Shown here: positions 1 to 29,500 of the stretch, one piece after another | Layout of the letters: each line of letters begins with the position of its first letter | How positions within the stretch are numbered: position 1 is the first letter of the stretch | DNA from: Panopea generosa | Taxonomy: Eukaryota > Mollusca > Bivalvia > Adapedonta > Hiatellidae | Assembly (NCBI GenBank): GCA_029582155.1 | Contig: CM055902.1 | Span: forward strand, 20,263,748 to 20,327,747 | Reading direction: 5' to 3' | DNA: 64,000 bases | Position numbers and translations under genes: made by a program | Notes under the pieces: generated by a model | What the model saw: only the letters and a program-made list of their open reading frames with translations | Databases searched by the model: none | Told to the model about the DNA's origin: nothing

Positions 1-333
1 CTTGCACAGGCTCAAAGTGTTGTCAAACAAACTCTAAGTGTAACCTCGACCTTTGAGGTACGGGTATGGGTCTTACTCGCAACACATCGTCAAGTTATGT
101 TGATCATTTGTAGAAAGTATTAACAAAATCCATCAATGCATGACAAAGCCACAGGCCGGACACGAAATACCTGACGGAAGGATGGACAATACAAATACTA
201 TATGCCACCTGAAAAAATTTTGGGGACATAAAAAGTGCTAATAAAATATATGCGTATAGAGCATACAGCATTTAACTGTTCCCTTCCAAATAAACTGCCA
301 ATGAATCACAACACCAGAAGTTGTAAAACTGAC

Positions 334-3215
334 CTCTTTAAACCATTTATATGCATCCGAGATCTCAGCATCTTTCAGTCCAGGGTTCACGAGATGTTCA
401 ACGAGTTCAGGAAATAAATCGTCAAACTTCTCCATCTCTGTCAGTAATCTCACTTTCTTTTCACAAGGAGAACCACCATGACCATTTGTAATTGGCCTAC
501 AAAATTAAACATATTTATCTGACATTGATTGTGAAATCAAATTCTTTCAATTATGGCAGATTATGCTTGCTTGATGTCTTCCCTGGTAAAACTTTCACCA
601 CTGTACTTAAAATAATGCATATATATTGTCTTGGCAAAGAATACTACAAATGTCCCAGGTTGGGGATCAAACTCACAACCATCTAATCTTAAGTCAGATT
701 CTCTAACACTAGACCAAGAGCTCCGTTTGCATCCAGCAAAGAGTATAATGTTTGTGGTCAAGATATTTTTTTTGTGAAAGTTATCACCACACTCAACTCC
801 ATGAATAAGAAAGTTGTGGAATCCTAAGACATGTTGGTTTATGCTCAATTACAGTCATAGCCACTACAGCCGCATTCATATGTGTACATAGACTATAAAT
901 GTGTATCAGTATTGTATTATGTGCTTGTTTAATGAGGTTTAATGCCATTTTCTATCAGTTTAATTGGTTGGGAAAGATTATAACTTTCAACCTTTTACTG
1001 GAATTTTCATCTTATTGAAGTCAGGTATACATGTTTATACAAGTGATAGTCTAAAACTATTCATATTATGTTTATATATTCTTAAAGTTGTGATATTAAA
1101 TAAAACTTTGGGGTGTATAAATTGGTTTAGGGGTCCAATTTCCTGTTTAGCCCACAACTTTGACTTCATTTGTAATTCACTGAGGACAAACTCTATCAAT
1201 ACAATTGAGTCAAATCAATCAATTAATAATTTGATGTAGATAAAGAAGCATCTTGGTTCTGATTATACACTACATCAATGGTGGATCTACTCTTTAAAAA
1301 AAAACAGCACATACCACCCCATGCCTACCCCTGTATATTGTGGTGTTTAACAGTCTGTGGTTAAGATAGTATCAATGTATGATGCCCAGTAGCTGAGCAC
1401 GTAATTATATTGCAGGGTTCTGATGACTGATCAACAGGTAAGCATCAATTGTCAGACAACTTCAGCGCCTATTAGCCTAAATAGCGAATGAATCCCTATC
1501 GACGAGTGGACTGCAGAACTTTACTGATTGACAATGGTGACAGTGAAATGGTTGTGGAATACTTTAGCCTTGTTCTTCTGGTGTAAACAGATATTGGCAA
1601 ACTTTCTAGTGATTTAATAAGTGTTTATGTATCTTAATATTTTAAAATTCATATCAATATCGGATTGACCTTGCCTGAATGAATATTGTTTCCATTGATG
1701 AAAGCCCTTATAAAAAAGGCTAATTCATATTTGGAATATCAAGTGATATGAAAAGATGAGATATAAAATTGAACACACCTTGAAAAATATATTCTTATTT
1801 GATTTAGGTTATTGTCAATACATTAAATAGCATAAAAGTACATATAAAGTATCCCTTATATACTTAATACCATGATATACATATAAAAACATGAATGCCT
1901 GTATAATAGAATTGATGTCACATCCACCCATTCACTGCAATTTTCACTGTCCCAGGTAACAAATTCTAAGTGTGCATCTGTGTGATATTGCTATTATATA
2001 TATGTGTAAGTTTTTATTTATCCTCAAGCTTTGAACTAGTCATTTTGGCAAGCCGGATAAGGTGATTACTAAAAAATAAAAGATGATTATTGTAGATATG
2101 TAAGAGTGACGGATGGATGATGATAAATGATGATTTTTACTTTGAAGTTAAAGTATTTCTAACATTTAACTATTGCATTAGGTGATTATTATTTCAATTG
2201 CTAATATTTATGAAGATTCTTTGTGTGATCGAACTAGATGATTAAAATCGATAACTAACAATTTAGAATTAATTTATAAATCCTTCCTTGTGCAGCCAAG
2301 TGATAAACTATGCAACTATTAAGTAATAAATTAATGTGACTATGGTTATTTACTATATGTATATGTTAAGCCAGACGCCTCCACTTATAGCGCATATAAA
2401 TTTGCATGTAGTATCAAAAGTATCTGGCTTAACGTAAAGCTTCAACAGATATGATTTCTATTGATTATATATATGTGCACACTTATTGTGCTAGGTTACA
2501 ATGGTAAAATTTTATGTATAAGACAATATCGTTAGCAACCTTATATACTGGTCATACCTAATACCGCGAGTCTAAAAAAAAAATTCAACCATGTAAAGAA
2601 TGGCATCAATACTAAACAGTAATAAGGTTACTTAAGTGTGCTGAGTAGAAAACAGTTGCGGATAAGAAATGCAAAGAAATGCTGACGCTAACGGAAGTTG
2701 GAGTTTTGCGCATGTCTTCCCAGATTTTTATTATAGGGGCTTTCACCGTAATAGGTATATCGCGGTATTAGGTATACAAGGGATATACCACATACCATCA
2801 GATATTATCAATATAAGAATATCAACAAACTAAAGTATGCCTGTAAAACCCTAAAAAATATTTTAATATTATTGTTGATATGCTATTATACTCACATTCA
2901 CTGATATATATATATAGATCAGTATACAAGGGATATAACCAGGATACAAGTATGTATCAACCACCCATTGTGGGAGGTGCTTCTTGAACTGCAGATAAAA
3001 CTATATAAGTTTTATATTTACCCATGTCATTCGTTTACATTACTTTGGTAATTATTCTTTTTAAAAAATGTATACAATACTAAACAAGAAAGAAAAATTG
3101 GACGTATTACCAAAACGAACAGATAAGCAAAAAAACATGATGTTTACTATTAGTACGACTAAAACAGAAAAAAATGTCACGCAACTCACCGGCCCAACAT
3201 TTCATTTGAGGCCAT
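334..3215 (-). CDS. FDPS: Farnesyl diphosphate synthase, first two coding exons (5' part; gene continues beyond left edge)
   Basis: Two minus-strand exons join in phase. Exon 1 (3190-3215) is 26 nt: ATG, eight codons and two bases, then donor GTGAGT. Exon 2 (334-496) is 163 nt: acceptor TTTTGTAG, one base completing an Arg codon, 54 codons, then donor GTCAGT. The joined N-terminus starts MASNEMLGRP and contains FDDLFPELVEHL, then an acidic stretch ending AYKWFKE. That is the N-terminal helix region of eukaryotic farnesyl diphosphate synthases, which continues with VLEYN and GGK-type motifs in the next exon. The exon end after KE matches the boundary I recall in vertebrate FDPS. The enzyme condenses isoprenyl diphosphates to FPP in the mevalonate pathway. 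Both DDxxD motifs would lie outside the window, so catalytic competence cannot be judged. No mitochondrial leader is visible in this start, suggesting a cytosolic or peroxisomal form. Confidence 0.75.
497..3189 (-). other. FDPS intron 1, AT-rich, no other gene seen
   Basis: A 2.7-kb intron between the 26-nt first coding exon and exon 2. It holds a tRNA-like repeat near 651-725 and simple AT-rich runs. Short open frames here have no recognisable protein. Confidence 0.6.
651..725 (-). repeat. tRNA-like SINE head
   Basis: Read on the minus strand it has a box-A-like TGGTCTAGTGTTAGAG, then GAGTTTGATCCCC as box B, at tRNA spacing. There is no clean cloverleaf, so it is taken as a SINE relic. Confidence 0.5.
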
Positions 3216-3377
3216 GCCTTTAATCCGTACAAAATACAAACAGTGGTTCTGTTATTCAACTTCAAATTAAACCACTACACGTTTATGTGAATTCTAAATT
3301 AAACATGAGTTTATATATATGACATGATGTGTTTCTATTTGTATGACATTGACTCAGTTTTTCCAACATGTGAATAA

Positions 3378-3427
3378 CCGGAAGTGTCTAAATCGAAAGT
3401 AAGAACGTGTTTCTGGTGTCTGATTGG
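3378..3427 (-). promoter_or_regulatory. Candidate FDPS proximal promoter motifs (ETS-like site and CCAAT box)
   Basis: CCGGAAGT at 3378-3385 matches an ETS-family site. ATTGG at 3423-3427 is a CCAAT box read on the minus strand. They lie about 165 and 210 bp upstream of the FDPS start codon. NF-Y/CCAAT control is known for animal sterol-pathway genes. I saw no certain sterol regulatory element, and motif-only evidence is weak. Confidence 0.3.
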
Positions 3428-3429
3428 GT

Positions 3430-5690
3430 AACAATTTTGTGCTATTTTTAGTAACTATGAGGTGGGAGTCTGAGATCTTGGGAACGAAACCTGTACAGTT
3501 GGAAATACTTTTTATAACATCAGATTAAGCCTAACCGTAACATGTTTAAGTTATATATATTTATTTTTGTTTAATCAAGTGCATTTAGTTTTATTTACAA
3601 ACTTGGCATAGCACCCACACGTAACCGCATCGTACTTTGAACTGTCAACTTTGACCGTGACTTAATGGGAAATGAATCAACGGCAATGCCAGAGACATAT
3701 ATATGTAATTAAGTCACCGGTAATGCTAAGAAGATAAAAAAATAAAGAGGTTTAAGAAAGTAAGAAACAGATAAAGAAATAAGCAAGTCATAATTATAGT
3801 CAGATACGAATATAAGATAGAAAAAAACAATACAATGGGAGTGACTTAATTACTTCTTTATATATATCTGACAATGTATAAACAGATAGACCCTTTATGG
3901 AATGATACATAATAAAAAGAAAGAAATATGAAAACAATCAATTAGAGGTCTTTGATGAACGTACATCTATACTTACTTCCGTGGCGGTACCAGGCCCATA
4001 AGTCCCCGCCAGCATAGCTCTAGCCCAGTGGACTACTCACTATCTTTAATAAAATATCTAAAAGACAATTCCCTCTTGTCACAAGGGAGTAGTTGGAAGA
4101 GCCAGAGTTCCACACAGGGGTTGGGAAACAAACTGTATTTATGAGTGACACTCTGCCCATTCAAAGAAGCCAGTGTATGGGTGTTCGTATATAGTTTTGT
4201 TGTGTAACTTTCCTTATCTGGTTTTTGTGGTGCAGGTAGATTTCCATTTCACATCAGGAATCCTATCTTAGTCACCATGTCAATATGTTGTTTCCCGGTT
4301 GCTGAATATCGACTCCGAGGTAAGCCTAATCGGTGTTATTCTGTGTTTCGAAGATGCGGCATCCTTTCAATCTACATGTACATGTTTGTGTTTGAACGGT
4401 GAGGATGCTACAGTTCCATACACTTCCACAGGCCGCGTAGGAGTTAAATTATCTGGGGCTTCTCTCGGAAATGTTTAGGGACACCATTTGAACAAATCTA
4501 ACAAGGCTATAGTTGGTCATCATAACTACATAAAAATATATATCAAGATCTACATATAAAAGTGTCACTCTTTAACACGTTCGACTCACTACATTCATCA
4601 AGGAACTATAGAAGAAATCTACCTCTAATTCCTTGCAGTCATGAATGAGTGTAACGAACGATAACTCTGCGAAGGAGATTAATAAAAGTGTCCCCTCTCA
4701 CCCCATCTTTTCTTCTGCCACAACATGCACAGTTCGTCCAATGGGTTAGTATATATTTTATGCAAGCAATGGTCCTATTATTGCTGTCTTAAATCCACTT
4801 TCTCACAAACGTTTACAATGACACAAGCACTTAAAGTTAGTGTTCAGATTGCAGTTACAACTTTTTGTTTCTGTTTTTATTCAAAACGGTGATTATAAGC
4901 AGTGGCATATCTGTAATCACTGTCATAAGTCACTTATCAAAATGTTGGGTATTGTGGTGGCGTGGCGGAAGAGAATAGAAAAAAAACTAATCTCCTTAAG
5001 GACACACAATATGTTGCACTAACAACAAGGACTTGTATTTTTATATATAAGTCCTTGTTTACACTAAAACTGATTCCCTGTTATTTAAATAGATATGTTA
5101 TTAAAAAAAATGCAAATGTTTACATATGGTATATACTTTGTTACCGGCCAGGGCACAGTGTACACTCCATGTTCAAAAAATAATCGTTGCACATGTACTG
5201 AAAATGTATCATGGTCTGGGACTTGTAATGATGATGATAAAGTATAAGTAATTTCAGATTTTTTTTAGTATGGTGCAGAGATACATAGGACATCGATTTT
5301 TGTTGAAGTCTCATCCGAAAGACTGATACGTATTTATAGTTACAAGAGCGGGAGGTCGAATATGTGACGCCTGGGTTTGCAGTCTAAGACATTGACCACT
5401 AGACCATTAATCCGCTCTCTCAAGGACTTGTATAGAAGGCATTCCATGTATAAGTCCTTGATATGGTATAATAAAACAGCACACTATCAGGACCTCAATC
5501 GATATCAAGAACGATAATTGGTATGATACAGTTAAGCCCCTTCGGATTTGACTGGTTTTAACACGTTTATTTCGAGAATGTTCATGATAGGAGACCATTC
5601 GGATTTGACTGGTTTATGTCATTATTTTCTGAAAATAATTTGAAAATAAGAAGCGGTGTTTGGGAAACACAGACAGGTTACCAATCAAGT
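3430..5690. other. Divergent intergenic region between FDPS and RUVBL2
   Basis: About 2.3 kb without a supported gene. It contains a short dispersed repeat at 4471-4540 that also occurs near 38906-38970, and a tRNA-like relic at about 5345-5420 (minus). CCAAT at about 5681, just upstream of the RUVBL2 start, is a possible promoter element. Confidence 0.5.
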
Positions 5691-5696
5691 AGCAAC

Positions 5697-23244
<17,548 letters not shown>

Positions 23245-23577
23245 AATCCAAATGTTTTATGAATTGTTATGTTAAACTAAATCATGTGATCTGATAAATA
23301 GAGGGAACAATCTGTACAAGTTGTCATTGCAACTTGTTATTTGTGTACGCTACAGTACATGCCCTGGCACCAACTCCAGTGGATGCCTTCCAAAATTTAT
23401 TTTGTATAAAAACATTTGTCAGCTTGTCATTAACATTTCTTTTGTTACACGGTTAATATATCGTACCATGCCAGCCAAGAGGAAAGATTGACTGTCGTAT
23501 GTTACTGTTGTTCTCACGAACTGTTGAGATACAGCTGAACTTTTTACAGAAGCTGACATGAACAGTGAAATAGTTTG

Positions 23578-23583
23578 AATAAA
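23578..23583 (+). terminator. RUVBL2 candidate polyadenylation signal
   Basis: AATAAA about 330 bp after the RUVBL2 stop codon, the first canonical hexamer I see in a plausible 3' UTR. Confidence 0.5.
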
Positions 23584-23784
23584 TTGATAAACAATGAAAT
23601 CTTTTATTTAATTTTCTTGTATACCAACTGAAAACTGTATATTGAGATAAAAGCAGGCCAACACACATCACACCATGTATGTATAATAACCGTAAATACT
23701 ACAATTGCATTACTAAAATAATATAAGTTGGTCAAGCATATATGAAATTACCTGAAACGATTCAAGCAAGAATTTAAAACAAGA

Positions 23785-24385
23785 GTTGTCAGAAAACAAC
23801 AAAGCTCACCGATGAGATAAAACTCGCCACCCATGCAAAGATTGAGATTGGAGGCAAACACCAAAACTAAACGCAAAAGTTAAACTTGGGTGTCTACAGA
23901 CGAAAAATTAAGTCCAAAGCGGCCATAACTTTGCCAAAATGCAACCCCCCCGAGTTATGGTTCTTGTCTGTGTGTTCCATTGATGATGGTGAACACACAT
24001 GCGAATTTTCATTCATATGCAATGAGTGGTTGCATAGATATCTTACCTGATAAAAACCTTTAGCCTGAAAAATTAAGTAAAAAAAAGGCCATAACTGTGC
24101 CAAAATGCAACCCAGAGTTATGGTTCTTGTCTGTGTGTTCCGTTGATGATGGTGAACACACGTGAAGGTTCATTCACATCCAATGAGTGGTTGCATAGAT
24201 GTCTTAAACTTAAATGCAACTAAACTCAAAGTTTAACCTGGGTGTCCAAGTCCAAAAAGGGCCAATGAGTGGTTGCATAGATAACTGAAACTTAACTGCA
24301 AAAGTTTAATCTGGGTGTCTACAGACGACGCCGACGCTGAGATCATAACAATAGCTCTCCTTGGACTTCGTCCCGGCGAGCTAAT
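23785..24385 (-). repeat. Dispersed repeat R1, inverse copy with internal triplication
   Basis: Minus orientation of the 8943-9212 element. The block holding CAATGAGTGGTTGCATAGAT appears three times. It ends with CTCCTTGGACTTCGTCC. No coding. Confidence 0.7.
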
Positions 24386-24389
24386 AATG

Positions 24390-26530
24390 TGTATTAAAGC
24401 AATTGTTGAGACGATCTGTTTGTGTTGCACATGTGATATATGTACTACCTTTACTGGTAATTGACCAGTTCTTGTGTATGGTTCTGGTCTTGTATCAACA
24501 CATACAGTTTATAAATGCTGGATATCCTTCCATATTCTCAGTTTCGTACCAGTTCATGAAAATGGATCTATATTTGAAATAATTTACCAGCATGCACAGT
24601 TTTTGGGGGAAAAAAACGTGCAAGCGTTTATAGAACTGCCCAAATCACGGTGGTCTTTTGAAAACGAAAGGTTTTTTATTACTCTTATTTCTCTATTTCT
24701 AATAAATTTTCTGCAAGATTTTATGTGACAACAGATTAAACCACACAGCAACCAATCGGATCATAATTAGCTATTATAATGACATTCACCGGTCAGTCAT
24801 GGGCATAACACTTTGTCAGCGTTTTATATTCCTAACCTGAGAATATGACTGACGGACAAAGTTAATCAAGCAAGATCAAAAATTGTCCTGATGTAACAAA
24901 TAATCTAATTGAATATCTACCTGTGATTTGCGTAGCAGGGTAAATCTATAAACACAACACTTTGTATAGTATCTTTATTTTTTAAAAGGAGATTTGATCA
25001 TACATTGGATGTAAATTTGTAACAAATGCATATATATATATATTGGATTATGAAAAATTAAAAATATCTATAGTAAAATGGATAGAGAGCAATAGGGACA
25101 TCTTCAGCTGGACCAAAATTATGGTTGCTATGGCAACAAAATTGGTAAAATTATAAATAAAACCTGGATCATTCAAGCTGAGTTTATGAAATTTGCCATG
25201 TGGATAGAGGTAGACAAATCATGGTTGCTATATAGGTTTGGGACTTGTGTTTTGCTTGCAGTACTACCTGGCTTATTATTAGACTCGACTTCCATTTTTG
25301 GTCATAATGAAAATAACTGTACAAAATCTATTTTCACTTCGTAGAATTACAAGTAATGTGACCAATTATGCAATCAGGCTTCTGTTTCACCATTTTACTT
25401 AAATACTTAAAAACTTAATTTTTAAAAAGTATTTAAAAGTTTTGACTAGTTATTTATTTATTATATAATCAATATCAATGAAACTATATGCAGTCTTACC
25501 GAAACAAGTCTAAAATCATGATCGCCTAGCTGCCTATGTTAGATTTCAGTTTTTAGGTATGTGAAATAGCAGTCAGACTATTCACAACAGGCATAGTTGT
25601 TATTGATATCTTCCTTCTCTGACCACATTGTGTGAAAACCTATATCAATGTGGCTCATATAAGGGACACTCTGTTGTGTTAAAACAGAATTTTACGCTTG
25701 TTCATGCATCAAAATTAAACCATTTTTTACTTTATTAACATATAGCTAAATGAAGTACTAAGTTTTACTTTCTGAAACTGCTAGTTTTGAAAAAATAAAA
25801 TTTCTAAAAAAAAAACCATAACTGATATTTCCTTTGAATTCGTTTCATACCGATATGACTTCATTTGTCATACAATGTATTCTTTAATACTAGAAACCTG
25901 TGTGGTTCAGGATAAGAATAGTCAAACATGTGGAAGTGGCCACTTCTATTAAGTAGCCACCTGTCTTAAGCAACCATAATTCCATTTCCCATTTCAGCTT
26001 TCAAAGTAAATAAACCTGTATTAAGCAACAACCTGTCTTAAAAGGCAAATTTTGCCCATTCCCTTGACTGGCTGCTTAAGACAGGTTTGACTAGTATCAC
26101 TTTCAAACTCTGCAGAGAATTCTCCAATTGAGTGTCATGTTCAGTTTACCATTGTTTGTCAAGTTCATTACTGTGGTTAAATTACCAATCCATGTGGTTT
26201 CAAGTTACCAAATAAGTGATTTCAAGAATAGAACCACTGTAGCTCATGTATGTCATACATGTAAAGAGGCAACAATTTGTGTTTTTTATAGAACTTGATA
26301 AAAATTCTGCAGTTCTGTGGAGGTAACGAGGTTCTATTAAGTTCATTTTGCATATTAATTTGTTGTTTTGATTAACCTGTGTCTGTTCATTTGTTTTTTA
26401 TTACTTGGGGAGAGCAATCCTGGAACCTTCCTTCCTGTTTGTGTCACAATTTATTCTGTGTAAAAAAAAACAATTCATTTATTCATTCGAGAATAGCATG
26501 AGATCGAAAATAAAAAAAAAGAATACCTTG
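24390..26530. other. Convergent intergenic region between RUVBL2 and PGP
   Basis: AT-rich, no supported gene. A dispersed repeat of about 190 bp at 25905-26095, containing CTTAAGACAGGTTTGACT in mixed orientations, recurs at 29130-29268. Confidence 0.5.
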
Positions 26531-26536
26531 TTTATT
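26531..26536 (-). terminator. PGP candidate polyadenylation signal
   Basis: TTTATT on the plus strand reads AATAAA on the minus strand, about 58 nt after the PGP stop codon. Confidence 0.6.
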
Positions 26537-26593
26537 CCATATATATATATTAAAATAAATATCTAATAACAATTATCTAATATATAGTTAACA

Positions 26594-29500
26594 TCATATA
26601 TCTTTTATCATTTCTCCAAAGTGTGCTAACGAGTCTATATAAAACTCGGGTATATGTTTTTCCTCTCCAGCTTGCCGCCGCGCCTCCACCGAGTCTAGAT
26701 TATCAACACCTGAAATGAGATGCAGATACTTAACTAAGGAAACATGTTTAGGCAATGCCTTTGTTTCACTCTGACAAAATTGTAAGCTTCTTGCAGAAAA
26801 CATTTTAAAATTTCAATCAAAGAGCATGTTAGTCTGGTCTGACCATTCTTGAATACTATGTTGCGACGTGTAGTATTGTCACAAAGCAAAATGGAAGGGT
26901 GTAATTTGAAGGACAGCAGGCCACCTGTGAATAATGTATAAGTTGGAACAGAAAATGTGATTTTATAGCATCGGATGTTGGCATTGTGAATCCAAAGTAT
27001 TTTCGGTTTATATCATTGCATAAATTGCATGAAAGACTGTTCGTCCTCTGATAACATTTATGATCAATCTGGTGAAAGAACGTAACTGATGGTATTATAA
27101 TGCCTGATCACTAGGTCACAGATGGAATTCAATGCCTGATTACTGGGTCACAGATGGTATTCAATGCCTGATTACTGGGTCAAAGATGGTATTCAATGCC
27201 TGGTCACTGGGTCACAGATGGTATTCAATGCCTGATCACTGGGTCACAGATGGTATTCAATGTCTGATTACTGGGTCACAGATGGTATTCAATGCCTGGT
27301 CACTGGGTCACAGATGGTATTCAATGCCTGATTACTGGGTCACAGATGGTATTCAATGCCTGGTCACTGGGTCACAGATGGTATTCAATGCCTGGTCACT
27401 GGGTCACAGATGGTATTAAATGCCTGGTCACTGGGTCACAGATGGTATTCAATGCCTGATTACTGGGTCACAGATGGTATTCAATGCCTGGTCACTGGGT
27501 CACAGATGGTATTCAATGCCTGGTCACTGGGTCACAGATGGTATTCAATGCCTGGTCACTGGGTCACAGATGGTATTAAATGCCTGGTCACTGGGTCACA
27601 GATGGTATTAAATGCCTGATCACTGGGTCACAGATGGTATTCAATGCCTGATCACTGGGTCACAGATGATATTAAATGCCTGATCACTGGGTCACAGATG
27701 GTATTCAATGCCTGATCACTGGGTCACAGATGATATTAAATGCCTGGTCACTGGGTCACAGATGGTATTCAATGCCTGATTACTGGGTCACAGATGGTAT
27801 TCAATGCCTGATCACTGGGTCACAGATGATATTAAATGCCTGATCACTGGGTCACAGATGGTATTCAATGCCTGATCACTGGGTCACAGATGGTATTCAA
27901 TGCCTGGTCACTGGGTCACAGATGGTATTCAATGCCTGATCACTGGGTCACAGATGGTATTCAATGCCTGATCACTGGGTCACAGATGGTATTCAATGCC
28001 TGATCACTGGGTCACAGATGGAATTTAATGCCTGATCACTGGGTCACAGATGGTATTCAATGCCTGATCACTGGGTCACAGATGATATTAAATGCCTGAT
28101 CACTGAGTCACACAGATTGTATTCAATGCCTGATCACTGGGTCACAGATGGTATTCAATGCCTGATCACTGGGTCACAGATGGTATTCAATGCCTGATTA
28201 CTGGGTCACAGATGGAATTCAATGCCTGATTACTGGGTCACAGATGGTATTAAATGCCTGATCACTGGGTCACAGATGGTATTCAATGCCTGATCACTGG
28301 GACACAGATGGAATTCAATGCCTGATTACTGGGTCACAGATGATATTAAATGCCTGATCACTGAGTCACACAGATTGTATTCAATGCCTGATCACTGGGT
28401 CACAGATGGTATTCAATGCCTGATCACTGGGTCACAGATGGTATTCAATGCCTGATTACTGGGTCACAGATGGAATTCAATGCCTGATTACTGGGTCACA
28501 GATGGTATTAAATGCCTGATCACTGGGTCACAGATGGTATTCAATGCCTGATTACTGGGTCACAGATGGATTCAATGCCTGATTACTGGGTCACAGATGG
28601 TATTCAATGCCTGATCACTGGGTCACAGATGGTATTAAATGCCTGATCACTGGGTCACAGATGATATTAAATGCCTGATCACTGAGTCACACAGATTGTA
28701 TTCAATGCCTGATCACTGGGTCACAGATGGTATTCAATGCCTGATCACTGGGTCACAGATGGTATTCAATGCCTGATTACTGGGTCACAGATGGAATTCA
28801 ATGCCTGATTACTGGGTATTCGATGCCTGACCATTGGGTCACATACTAATCAAAACCTGATTCCCTGTCCACATTACCTTCTGAACTACTGAAGGATAAA
28901 TATATTGGAAATTGGTATTCCATATCCTTAATTTTTACTTATATCAATTGTGTATAACCTCTTTACCTGGTGATTCAGTTTTTATATTTCTTGATTTATA
29001 TCAATTTATACCATACCTGTGAGCACAAGAAGAGACCGGAGACCACAATTTCCTGCCATGGCTATATCAGTTTTTAAGCTGCAAAGTAAAAAAACAGTGT
29101 TTATTTCAGCACAATCAAGGTGTTACAAATACAGTTAAACCTGTGTTAGTGGTCACCTCTACTAGCAACCACTTAGTTTTAGTCAACCTGTATTAAGCAG
29201 CCACATATCTTTAGGGGTAATTTTTGCTCTTTCCCTTGAGTGGTTGCTTAAGACAGGTTTGACTGTTTTACAGTTAAATACAACATACAATTTTAATAGC
29301 AATATTAATCTGATATCACTATGTCCTTTTAGTCGTTTTTTTAAAAAGGCAGTGTCCAAAAAACAAACATTTACTTCAAGAAGATAAAACGCTAAAACTG
29401 AAAGACTTGAAAGTAAAAGATGTAATTTGCAGCTGTTTTGATATGGAATGTAAACTTTTTTTCCCAACAATTTGTCTTTGTGAACAATAAAACTTTCCCG

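Noticed and set aside
3972..4000. Alternative FDPS first exon on the minus strand (ATG, 13 codons, donor GTAAGT)
   Set aside because: It ends in phase 0, but exon 2 needs two preceding bases; the 3190-3215 exon fits exactly.
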